From assembly GCF_016595245.1 (NCBI RefSeq), contig NZ_JAENHM010000052.1:1-38173 (forward strand): a stretch of 38,173 bases of DNA. The letters run 5' to 3'. The notes under the pieces are model-generated. The model was not told the DNA's origin, did no database searches, and saw nothing but the letters and a program-made list of their open reading frames with translations. Position 1 is the first letter of the stretch. Every line of letters starts with the position of its first letter. The position numbers and the translations under genes were made by a program. This document shows, piece after piece, positions 28,565 through 38,173 of this stretch. Origin of the DNA: Azospirillum endophyticum. GTDB taxonomy: Bacteria; Pseudomonadota; Alphaproteobacteria; Azospirillales; Azospirillaceae.

Positions 28565-28855
28565 GTGACCATCGTCCCGCTTCTCATCCCCGTCCTTGCC
28601 GGCGCCTTGGCCGGTCTGACGCTTGGCGCCCTGTTCTTCCGCGGGCTGGCCGCCACGGCGCGGCTCTATGCGGTGGGCGGGGTCCGCCGGGCGGTCCCGC
28701 TCTATCTGCTGCGGCTGGCCGGGGCCACGGCCGGCTTTACCTTCGCCGCGATCTGGGGTGGGGCGGAAGTGCTGCTGGCGATGCTGGCCGGCTTCCAACT
28801 GGCCCGCACGGTCGTGATCCGGCGTGAAAGGCGAGTGCAGGAGAGGGCACCATGA
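28565..28855 (+). CDS. atpR: N-ATPase AtpR membrane subunit
   Basis: A 96-residue protein with three predicted membrane helices (LLIPVLAGALAGLTLGALFF, VPLYLLRLAGATAGFTFAAI, EVLLAMLAGFQLARTVVI). AtpR is found only in N-ATPase operons. A conserved arginine in its membrane part has been proposed to contact the c-ring carboxylates; Arg50 in YLLRLAG is the candidate here. The start is GTG at 28565-28567. It overlaps atpB by ATGA. Confidence 0.85.
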   Translation: MTIVPLLIPVLAGALAGLTLGALFFRGLAATARLYAVGGVRRAVPLYLLRLAGATAGFTFAAIWGGAEVLLAMLAGFQLARTVVIRRERRVQERAP

Positions 28856-29526
28856 CCGGGTCTCCCCTGACGACGCCGGTGGTCTTCCTGCTGGGTCCGG
28901 TCCCGGTCACCCTGCCGGTCGTCGTCACCTGGGGCCTGATGGCGGCGATGGCGCTGGGGTCGGCGCTGGCGGCCCGGCGGCTGCGGGTGGAGCGGCCCGG
29001 CCCGGTCCAGACCGTGCTGGAACTGGTGGTGGAGACCTTGCGCCGGCAGATCGCCGAGACGATGCAGACCGACGCCACGCCCTTCCTGCCGCTGCTCGGC
29101 ACGTTGTTCCTCTATCTGGCGATCGCCAACCTATCAGGATTGGTTCCGGGACTGAAGGCGCCGACCGCCTCCCTGGAGACGGCGGCGGCGCTGGCCCTGG
29201 TGGTGCTGCTGTCCTCGCAGGCGCTGGGCATCCGCCGGCGCGGGCTGTGGGCCTATCTGAAGGGCTTCGCCCATCCCACCCCGCTGTTGCTGCCGCTGAA
29301 CCTGCTGTCGGAGCTGACGCGCGCCTTCTCGCTGTCCATCCGCCTGTTCGGCAACGTGATGAGCGGGGAATTCGTCATCGCCATCGTGCTGTCGCTGGCC
29401 GGCCTGTTCGTGCCGGTGCCGCTGATGGCCTTGGAGCTGCTGCTGGGCCTCGTGCAAGCGTACATCTTCACCGTGCTAGCCGCCGTCTTCATCGGCGGGG
29501 CCGTCGGAACGATCGAGAGGGGATAG
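28852..29526 (+). CDS. atpB: N-ATPase a subunit
   Basis: Membrane a subunit of 224 residues that forms the ion half-channels. The essential arginine is Arg164 in SLSIRLFGNVMSGEF, matching Arg210 of E. coli subunit a. About five or six membrane helices are visible, including FLYLAIANLSGLVPGLK and the C-terminal LLGLVQAYIFTVLAAVFIGG. It couples to atpR by ATGA and lies five bases before atpE. Confidence 0.94.
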   Translation: MTGSPLTTPVVFLLGPVPVTLPVVVTWGLMAAMALGSALAARRLRVERPGPVQTVLELVVETLRRQIAETMQTDATPFLPLLGTLFLYLAIANLSGLVPGLKAPTASLETAAALALVVLLSSQALGIRRRGLWAYLKGFAHPTPLLLPLNLLSELTRAFSLSIRLFGNVMSGEFVIAIVLSLAGLFVPVPLMALELLLGLVQAYIFTVLAAVFIGGAVGTIERG

Positions 29527-29531
29527 GAACC

Positions 29532-29771
29532 ATGGACGTCCATGGCATCAGCATTCTCGGCGCCGCGCTGGCGGTGTCGGTCGGCGCCATCGGCCCGGCA
29601 TTGGCCGAAGGCCGCGCCGTCGCCGCCGCAATGGAGGCGATCGCCCGCCAGCCGGAGGCCGCCAACACGCTGTCGCGCACCCTGTTCGTCGGTCTGGCGA
29701 TGATCGAGACCATGGCGATCTACTGCCTCGTCATCGCCCTGCTGCTGCTGTTCGCCAACCCCTTCGCCTGA
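29532..29771 (+). CDS. atpE: N-ATPase c subunit, two carboxylates
   Basis: A 79-residue hairpin of two membrane helices that builds the rotor ring. The loop is ARQPEAAN (38-45), as in sodium-type c subunits. Helix 1 has GPALAEGRA with Glu26; helix 2 has LAMIETMAIY with Glu59 and Thr60. Aligned to the Ilyobacter tartaricus c subunit, Glu26 takes the place of Gln32, Glu59 that of Glu65, Thr60 that of Ser66 and Met61 that of Thr67. The ion-binding residues are compatible with sodium but do not prove it, because a related N-ATPase ring has been shown to be proton-specific. AGGAACC precedes the ATG. Confidence 0.95.
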   Translation: MDVHGISILGAALAVSVGAIGPALAEGRAVAAAMEAIARQPEAANTLSRTLFVGLAMIETMAIYCLVIALLLLFANPFA

Positions 29772-29799
29772 AACCGGGCCTACCGGCCGGGAGGCCGTC

Positions 29800-30573
29800 A
29801 TGCACATCGACGGTTGGACGATCCTGCTCCAGGCGGTCAATTTCCTGATCCTGGTCTGGCTGCTGCGCCGCTTCCTCTATCGCCCGGTCCTGGCGGTGAT
29901 CGCCGAACGGCAGGCCGTCACCGAACAGGTTCGGACCGAGGCCGAGGCCGCGCGCCAAGCTGCCGAGACGGCAAGGCGGGACCTGGAGGCGCAGCGGACC
30001 GCGCTGCCCGCCGAACGCGACCGCCTGATCGCCGCAGCCCGCGCCGAAGCCGAGGCCGAACGCACCGCCCTGCTCGAAAAGGCGCGGACCGAGGCGGACA
30101 GGGCGTTGGAGGAGAGCCGCGGCCGGCTGGCCGAAGAGCGGGAGCAAGCGTTGGCCGCGCTTCGGCGTCAGGCCGCGGAACTCGGGGCCGCACTGGCGGC
30201 CCGCCTATTGCGCGACGCTCCCGCCGATGTGCTGACCCGCCCGCTGCTGGATGAGGCGCTCGCCGCGGTGGAGGGATTGAGCGACGCGCGGCGCCATGCC
30301 CTGGCGAATGGGGTCGCGCCGGTGCCGGTGCATGTCGTCGCAGCCAACTCTTTGCCCGCGGAGGATGCCACGCGTGCGGGGGACCGGCTGGCGGCGGCGC
30401 TCGGCCGGCCGGTGGCGCTGGATGTGGTCGAGGATAGCTCGCTGATCGCCGGGGTGGAACTGCATTTTGCACACAGCGTCGTCCGCCGCAGCTGGAAGCA
30501 GACATTGGCCGAGGCGAAGGAGGAGATGACGCGCCATGACTCCGCAAGAGTCGATGCCGATGCCGTCGCTTGA
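29800..30573 (+). CDS. atpF: N-ATPase b subunit with delta-like C-terminus
   Basis: Peripheral stalk subunit of 257 residues, longer than the usual 155-160. One membrane helix (ILLQAVNFLILVWLLRRFLY, 8-27) is followed by a long charged coiled coil (about 35-135) and a globular C-terminal part (about 145-245). That part ends with GRPVALDVVEDSSLIAGVEL and resembles the C-terminal domain of the delta subunit. The operon has no atpH, so the tail probably replaces delta. GGGAGG precedes the ATG. The gene overlaps atpA by 38 bp in another frame. Confidence 0.9.
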   Translation: MHIDGWTILLQAVNFLILVWLLRRFLYRPVLAVIAERQAVTEQVRTEAEAARQAAETARRDLEAQRTALPAERDRLIAAARAEAEAERTALLEKARTEADRALEESRGRLAEEREQALAALRRQAAELGAALAARLLRDAPADVLTRPLLDEALAAVEGLSDARRHALANGVAPVPVHVVAANSLPAEDATRAGDRLAAALGRPVALDVVEDSSLIAGVELHFAHSVVRRSWKQTLAEAKEEMTRHDSARVDADAVA

Positions 30574-32065
30574 AGACGCGCTGGACGCCTGGATGCCGGA
30601 CGCGCTGCGCCGGCTCGACGGGCTGGAAATCGGCGCGAAACTCGAATCGGTCGGCCGGGTGGAGTCGGTGGGCGACGGGATCGCCCATGTCTCCGGCCTG
30701 CCGGACATACGGGTGGACGAGCTTCTGCTGTTCCCCGGTGGCGTCGCCGGGCTCGCCACGGATCTGGACGACCGCATCGGCTGCGTCCTGCTGGGCGACG
30801 CCACCGCGGTCGCGGCCGGCGGCATTGTCCATGGCACCGGCACGGTTCTGCGCGTGCCGGTCGGCGACACGCTGATGGGGCGGGTGGTCGACCCGCTCGG
30901 CATTCCGCTGGACGACGGCCCACCGGTGGAGGCCGAACGATGGGAGCCGGTGGAGCGTCCGGCCCCGACCATCGCGGAGCGTGCAGCGGTGTCGGAACCG
31001 CTGCTGACCGGCACCGCGGTCGTCGACGCCATGGTCCCGCTCGGCCGCGGCCAGCGCGAGCTGCTGATCGGCGACCGCGCCACCGGCAAGACCGCCATCG
31101 CGGTGGACGCCATACTCAACCAGACCGACGGAGACGTGTTCTGCGTCTATGTCGCGGTCGGGCAGAAGGCGTCCGGCGTGCGTGCGGCCATCGAGGCGGT
31201 GCGCCAGGGCGGCGCGGCGGCGCGCACCCTGTTCGTCATCGCTGCCGCCGATTCCGCTCCCGGCCTGCAATGGCTGGCGCCCTATGCCGGCTTCACCATG
31301 GCCGAGCATTTCCGCGACAGCGGCCGGCACGCCCTGGTGATCGTCGACGATCTGACCAAGCATGCGGCGGTCCACCGCCAGCTCTCGCTCCTGCTGCGCC
31401 GCCCGCCGGGACGGGAGGCCTATCCGGGCGATGTCTTCTACCTGCACAGCCGCCTGCTGGAGCGCGCCGCCAAGCTGAGCCCCGCGAAGGGCGGCGGATC
31501 GCTGACCGCCCTGCCGATCGCCGAGACGCAGGGCGGCAACCTGTCGGCCTACATCCCGACCAACCTGATCTCGATCACCGACGGGCAGGTCTGCCTGGAT
31601 GCCAAGCTGTTCTACGAGGGGCAGAAGCCGGCGGTGGACATCGGCCGCAGCGTGTCGCGGGTCGGCGGCAGGGCGCAGCCGCCGGTGCTGCGCACGCTGG
31701 CCGAGCCGCTGCGGCTCGATTATGCCCAGTTTCTGGAACTGGAGGTCTTCACCCGCTTCGGCGGGCTGGTGGATGAGCGGACGCGCAAGGCGGTGGCGCA
31801 CGGCCAGCGCATGCGCGCCCTGCTGGCTCAACGCCACCTGTCCCCCCGGCCGCTGGCGGTCCAGGCGGCACAGCTGCTGGCGCTGGCCGACGGCACGCTG
31901 GACGGCTTGCCGCCGGAGGCGATCCCGCGTTTCCAGACGGCGCTGGCCGGTCTGGTCGCCACCCGCCCGCCGCGGATCGGCGGGACGCTGGACGACGCCA
32001 CCAGGACGGCACTGCGGGACCTGATCGCGCAGGCCGTTGCCGGGCTTGGCGGAGGGCCGCCATGA
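30536..32065 (+). CDS. atpA: N-ATPase alpha subunit
   Basis: Non-catalytic nucleotide-binding F1 alpha subunit of 509 residues. Walker A is GDRATGKT (179-186). GRVVDPLGIPLDDGP, LPIAETQGGNLSAYIPTNLI and SITDGQ are conserved alpha-subunit blocks. The first ATG lies inside atpF, with AGGAGG about a dozen bases upstream; a nearby ATG at 30554 would shorten the N-terminus by six residues. It couples to atpG by ATGA. Confidence 0.95.
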   Translation: MTPQESMPMPSLEDALDAWMPDALRRLDGLEIGAKLESVGRVESVGDGIAHVSGLPDIRVDELLLFPGGVAGLATDLDDRIGCVLLGDATAVAAGGIVHGTGTVLRVPVGDTLMGRVVDPLGIPLDDGPPVEAERWEPVERPAPTIAERAAVSEPLLTGTAVVDAMVPLGRGQRELLIGDRATGKTAIAVDAILNQTDGDVFCVYVAVGQKASGVRAAIEAVRQGGAAARTLFVIAAADSAPGLQWLAPYAGFTMAEHFRDSGRHALVIVDDLTKHAAVHRQLSLLLRRPPGREAYPGDVFYLHSRLLERAAKLSPAKGGGSLTALPIAETQGGNLSAYIPTNLISITDGQVCLDAKLFYEGQKPAVDIGRSVSRVGGRAQPPVLRTLAEPLRLDYAQFLELEVFTRFGGLVDERTRKAVAHGQRMRALLAQRHLSPRPLAVQAAQLLALADGTLDGLPPEAIPRFQTALAGLVATRPPRIGGTLDDATRTALRDLIAQAVAGLGGGPP

Positions 32066-32901
32066 CCGAACGGCTGACGGAGGTCGAGGCCCGGCGGGCC
32101 AGCGTCCAGGATCTGGAGGCGGTGACCGACGTCATGCGCTCGCTCGCCGCGATGCGGCTGCAGCAGGCGCTGAGCACGCTGGCCGGCACCCGCGCCTATG
32201 CCGAGGTCATCGCCGGGGCGCTGGCCCAGGCGACGGCGCTGCTGGACGACGCGCCGATGCAGTGGCCGGCGAACGGGCACGGCCGGTCCGCGCTGGTGCT
32301 GTTCGCACCGGAACACGGCTTCGTCGGGGCCTTCGCCGAAAAGCTGGTCGACGCGGCGCTGGATGCGCCGCCCGGTTGCGCGCTGTGGGTGGCGGGGCTG
32401 CGCGGCGCCGCCCTGCTGGAGGAGCGCGGACGCCCGCCGGCCTGGACCACGGCGATGGCGACCAGCGCCGACGCCGTCACCGCCACCGCCCGGCGCATCG
32501 CCGAGGCGCTCTACCGCGCGGCGGCGGAGGGAGGCCTGGGCCGGGTGGAACTGCTCTTTGGCCGCACCAACGCCGGTGCGCCGCCGGAGCTGGTGCGCCG
32601 GCCGCTGCTGCCGCTCGGCTTGGCGCGGGACGGGACCCGGAGGGGGCCGCCGCTGATCAACATGCCGCCCCGCGACCTGATCGCCCGGCTGGTGGACGAG
32701 TATGTCTTCGCCCTGCTGGCCGACGCGGCGATGGAAAGCTTCGCCGCGGAGAACGCCGCGCGGCTCTCCACCATGATGACGGCCCGCCACAACATCGAAA
32801 CCACCCTGGACGACCTGACCGCCACCGCCCGCCATCTGCGCCAGGAGCAGGTCACGACGGAGCTGATCGAGCTGGTGTCGGGAGCGGAGGCGATGGGGTG
32901 A
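32062..32901 (+). CDS. atpG: N-ATPase gamma subunit
   Basis: The rotating central shaft, 279 residues. The N-terminal coiled coil includes DLEAVTDVMRSLAAMRLQQA, and the C-terminal one has ENAARLSTMMTARHNIETTL, then DDLTATARHLRQEQVTTELI, the family end. It is the last gene of the operon. The stop codon is followed after six bases by a long palindrome that probably terminates transcription. Confidence 0.93.
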   Translation: MTERLTEVEARRASVQDLEAVTDVMRSLAAMRLQQALSTLAGTRAYAEVIAGALAQATALLDDAPMQWPANGHGRSALVLFAPEHGFVGAFAEKLVDAALDAPPGCALWVAGLRGAALLEERGRPPAWTTAMATSADAVTATARRIAEALYRAAAEGGLGRVELLFGRTNAGAPPELVRRPLLPLGLARDGTRRGPPLINMPPRDLIARLVDEYVFALLADAAMESFAAENAARLSTMMTARHNIETTLDDLTATARHLRQEQVTTELIELVSGAEAMG

Positions 32902-32907
32902 TAAATA

Positions 32908-33051
32908 CCCTCTCCCGCCCCGGGAGAGGGAGGGACCCGCCGTAGGCGGGAGGGTGAGGGGTGATCCGGACATGGATTCTGATCCTTGGATCACCCCTCA
33001 CCCTTCCCAAGCTTAGCTTGGGCCCCTTCCCTCTCCCGGGGCGGGAGAGGG
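32908..33051. repeat. Long double-hairpin palindrome between atpG and xdhC
   Basis: Two arms (32908-32967 and 32988-33051) are reverse complements over most of their length, with a 20-base centre. Each arm has an outer hairpin: ccctctcccg-ccc-cgggagaggg at 32908-32930 and its partner with ggg at 33029-33051. Each also has an inner hairpin: cccgccgtaggcggg (32936-32950) and, in the matching place, the unrelated cccaagcttagcttggg (33006-33022). It lies between convergent operons and is likely to be a bidirectional terminator. The right arm also encodes the C-terminus of XdhC. Confidence 0.88.
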
Positions 33052-33850
33052 AGTGTCAAAGCCACCAGCAGTTCCGCCGCGACGAGCGCGGCGATCACCT
33101 CCGGCCGCTTGTCGCCGGTCAGCGCCGCGCCGATGGGACAGGTCAGCCGCTCCAGCGCAGCCGCGTCGCGCCCGCGCGCCCGGAACCAGCGCTCGAACTT
33201 GGCGCGTTTCGTCGCCGAGCCGATCATGCCGACATAGGCGGCGTCGCCGCGGCGCAAGACCGCCTCGGCGATCTCGAAATCCAGGGCGTGGCTGTGGGTC
33301 AGCACCAGATAGCCGGCCCCGGCGGGCGCCGCCGCCAGCGGGTCGAGCGGACTGTCGGTCAGGACGCGCTCCACGCCCGCGGGGATCGCGGCGGGAAATT
33401 CCTGCGCCCGGCCGTCGATCCACAGCAGGCGCAGCGGCAGCGGGGCGAAGGCACTCGCCATGGCGCGACCGACATGGCCGGCACCGAACAGCAGCAGGGT
33501 GGGACGGGCCTCGCGCGCCCGGCGTTCCCGTTCCTCCAAGGCGGCGACGGTGCCGGAATCGGCCCGCTCCAGCCGCAGCACGACATGGCCGCCGCAGCAT
33601 TGCCCGGTCGCCGGCCCCAGGGGCAGATCGAGCGTTTCGGCCGCGGCGCCGTCCTCCAGCATCCGCCGTGCGGCGGCGATGGCGGTCCATTCCAGCCGGC
33701 CGCCGCCGACGGTGCCGGCGCAGGCCTCCCGACCCACCAGCATGCCGGCCCCCTCCTCCCGCGGGGTGGAGCCGCGCGCCTCGGCGACGGTCACCAGCAC
33801 GGCGGGTTGGTCGAGAGTGAGCCAGTCGGAGAGCGTGGCGGAGAGCGGCG

Positions 33851-33854
<4 letters not shown>
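32991..33854 (-). CDS. xdhC: Xanthine dehydrogenase accessory protein XdhC
   Basis: A 287-residue chaperone that binds molybdenum cofactor, supports its sulfuration and inserts it into xanthine dehydrogenase. The XdhC/CoxI N-terminal signature ARGSTPREEGAGMLVG and the Rossmann motif LLLFGAGHVGRAMA are evident, as is a C-terminal VGMIGSATKRAKFERWF. CCGGHVV carries a conserved Cys pair. The last 20 or so residues (from LTLPLPPREREG to the stop) are encoded by the palindromic repeat and are unlikely to be ancestral. It couples to xdhB by ATGA. Confidence 0.94.
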
Positions 33855-36242
<2,388 letters not shown>

Positions 36243-36250
<8 letters not shown>

Positions 36251-37715
36251 GAGCAAGCCTCCGGTCGCCGACCAGACGGGTCTCCGCCGCCGGGTCGCTG
36301 GTCTCGACATACAGCTTCATCAGCAAATTCGCGGCCACGGTGGAGCGATAGCCCGCGCTGGCCCGCCAGTCCGTCAGCGGGCTGTAGTCGTCCGCCAGCG
36401 CGTCCATGCCCCTGCGGACGGTTTCCTCGGTCCAGGGACGGCCCAGCAGCGCCGCCTCGGCCCCGGCGGCGCGTTTCGGCGTGCCGGCCATGCCGCCGAA
36501 GGCGATGCGGATGTCGGCGACGCGGCCCTCGCCGTCCAGCGTCAGGCGGAAGGCGCCGCAGACCGCGGAGATGTCTTGGTCGAAGCGCTTGGCGATCTTG
36601 TAGGCACGGAAGCGCATTCCCGCCGCCGGCTTGGGCAGGATCACCGCCTCGACGAACTCGCCCTCGCGGCGGTCCTGCTTGCCGTAGTCGAGGAAGAACG
36701 CCTCCAGCGGCAGTTCGCGCGTCTCCTCGCCGCGGCGCAGCCGCAGGGTGGCGCCGCAGGCGATCAGGGCCGGCGGCGTGTCGCCGATGGGGGAGCCGTT
36801 GGCGATGTTGCCGCCGATGGTGCCCATGTTGCGCACCTGCTCCGCCCCGATGCGGCGGATCAGTTCGCCGAAATCGGGATAGAGCGCGGCGATGTGGGCC
36901 GCCGCGTCGCTGTAGGTCGCGCCGGCCCCGATCACCAGCGCGTCGCCGCGATCCTCGATCCGCCGCAGGGCGCGGACGCGGCCGGTATAGACGACGGTCG
37001 CCAGCACGCGCTGGAACTTGGTCACCCACAGCCCGACATCGGTCGCCCCCGCCACGATGGTGGCGCCGGGGCTGTCGAGCAGGAGCCGGGCCAGCTGCGG
37101 CACGGTGGCCGGCGCCAGGAAGCGGCGTCCACCGGCACCGACGTCGAGGATCTCCTCGTCGCGCAGGGCCTTCAGCTTCTCCGCCATCGCAGCCCGGTCG
37201 GCGACCCTGTCCGAGGATCGGTCGCCGATCGCGTACATGGCATGGGCGGCCTGGACGATCGGCTCGTAACCGGTGCAGCGGCACAGGTTGCCGGCCAGCG
37301 CGTCATCGATCCTCTGGCCGTCGGGCCGTTCCTCGTTCAGGTAGAGCGTCAGCAGCGACATGACGAAGCCCGGCGTGCAGAAGCCGCATTGCGAGCCATG
37401 GCACTCCACCATCGCCTGCTGAACCGGGTGCAACGTGCCGTTCGGCCCCTTCAGATGCTCCACCGTCAGCAGACGGCAACCGTCCAGCGTGGCGAGGAAG
37501 CGGATGCAGGCGTTCACCGCCTCGTAGCGCAGGGTGTCGCCGTCCAGCCGGCCGACCACCACGGTGCAGGCGCCGCAATCGCCCTCCGCACAGCCTTCCT
37601 TGGTGCCGACCCGCCGTTCCGACAGCCGCAGCCAGTCGAGCACCGTCAGGGTCGGGTCGACCGCGTCGATCTCCCGAAGCTCGTCGCCGAGATAGAAGCG
37701 GAGGCGCTGGCGCAT
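36243..37715 (-). CDS. xdhA: Xanthine dehydrogenase small subunit (2Fe-2S and FAD)
   Basis: The electron-transfer subunit, 490 residues. The plant-type [2Fe-2S] cluster uses Cys42, Cys47, Cys50 (GCAEGDCGAC) and Cys70. The second, helical cluster uses Cys109 and Cys112 (QCGFCTPG) plus Cys144 and Cys146 (NLCRCTGY). The FAD domain begins about residue 185, with IVAGATDVGLWV and GTIGGNIANGSPIGD (FAD-binding). Electrons flow from the molybdenum site in XdhB through both clusters to FAD and NAD. GGGAG six bases before the ATG supports the start. It is the first gene of the operon. Confidence 0.96.
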
Positions 37716-38173
37716 GGCTGCTCCCGATGAAGCGGTGGCGATAGACTGCAGTATTTCACCGACGTTAACTCTGTCACCAGATCGGCAGCGGGGGAAAGAG
37801 TTTCAAACGATTTGCGAAGGAGCGGCGTGGCAGAGGCATCCTCAGGTTGGGTGGTACATATCCGGCGGGGAGGTGGAACAGCGTGGAACACTTTCCGGGG
37901 GACGTTCCATCTGCCGCGTATCGGCGCCGGGGCAACGGGGTCAGGGTCAGGCGACCGCTTACGAGCCCTCTCCCCCTTGAGGCTACGGGATGCACAGATC
38001 TTGCTTCTGCAACAAGGTGCACAGTTTGAAATTGAAAAAGCCACTCTCCACTCGCGGGATAGGAGTTGGGATGAGGGGGTGCAAACTGAATTTCCCCAGC
38101 CTTCGGCCGGCTGCACCCCTTGTGTCTTTGAGTTTTGTTAGAAGAGAAGCCCTGGGGGGTGGGGCATGCCCCA
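37716..38173. other. Intergenic right edge with a dispersed repeat copy
   Basis: A 458-bp stretch with no convincing gene. It contains the xdhABC promoter region (about 37716-37850), copy 2 of the dispersed repeat (37862-37910), a loose hairpin of ggggtgca (38076-38083) with tgcacccc (38112-38119), and the perfect palindrome tggggcatgcccca at the last 14 bases. The next gene lies outside the window. Confidence 0.55.
37862..37910 (-). repeat. Dispersed TGGAAC/GTTCCA repeat, copy 2
   Basis: Read on the minus strand this begins atggaacgtcccccggaaag and continues through tgttccacgctgttccacc. It corresponds base by base, with few substitutions and single-base shifts, to 9231-9279 on the plus strand. 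It has an extra internal GTTCCA. It lies upstream of xdhA in the opposite orientation to copy 1. Confidence 0.7.

Noticed and set aside
38076..38119. Terminator at ggggtgca / tgcacccc
   Set aside because: The loop is long, no gene on the plus strand ends before it, and there is only a diffuse T-rich tail. It may be part of another repeat.

Overview
The window is high-GC DNA from an alphaproteobacterium, most likely Azospirillum or a close relative in the Rhodospirillales. This rests on codon use, on the Dxs, IspA, XseB and deacetylase protein sequences, and on the GC-rich intergenic palindromes. No sequence search was run, so the genus is inferred. All 38 protein genes look intact. I see no rRNA, tRNA, transposase, integrase or CRISPR array.

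Layout. (1) 148-7279: a HisKA_2-type sensor kinase, then the isoprenoid genes dxs and ispA with xseB, a class II histone-deacetylase-fold hydrolase, a TusA-like protein, a divergent SqrR/BigR-type sulfur-sensing ArsR repressor, and a DUF423 membrane protein. (2) 7378-12243: a GT2 glycosyltransferase, a small unknown gene, a phage terminase-small-subunit-like DNA-binding protein, an EAL-domain c-di-GMP phosphodiesterase and two small exported proteins. (3) 12398-17877: serC with a strong terminator, an intergenic region carrying DnaA-box-like sites, a sugar-nucleotide epimerase, a secreted or membrane-anchored HNH nuclease and an SbmA/YddA-type ABC transporter. (4) 17889-22167: a LysR regulator divergent from a TPP-dependent enzyme and an ALDH7-type aldehyde dehydrogenase, probably one catabolic module. 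(5) 22231-26146: an ECF sigma factor and anti-sigma pair, a secreted TPR protein and a two-gene alkylpyrone cassette (type III polyketide synthase plus ICMT-type methyltransferase). (6) 26376-32901: a complete nine-gene N-ATPase operon, atpDCQRBEFAG. (7) 32991-37715: the convergent xdhABC operon for xanthine dehydrogenase and its maturation factor.

The N-ATPase is the most distinctive system. It has the diagnostic atpQ and atpR genes, no atpH, a long AtpF that seems to carry a delta-like tail, and a c subunit with a glutamate in both membrane helices. N-ATPases are usually a second, laterally acquired rotary ATPase beside the housekeeping F-ATPase.

Several non-coding structures are also notable. 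A 144-bp double-hairpin palindrome lies between the N-ATPase and xdh operons and encodes the last residues of XdhC. A dispersed repeat of about 50 bp occurs at 9231 and, inverted, at 37859. There are short tandem repeats upstream of the EAL gene, and a cluster of DnaA-box-like sites with a hairpin at 13775-13837.
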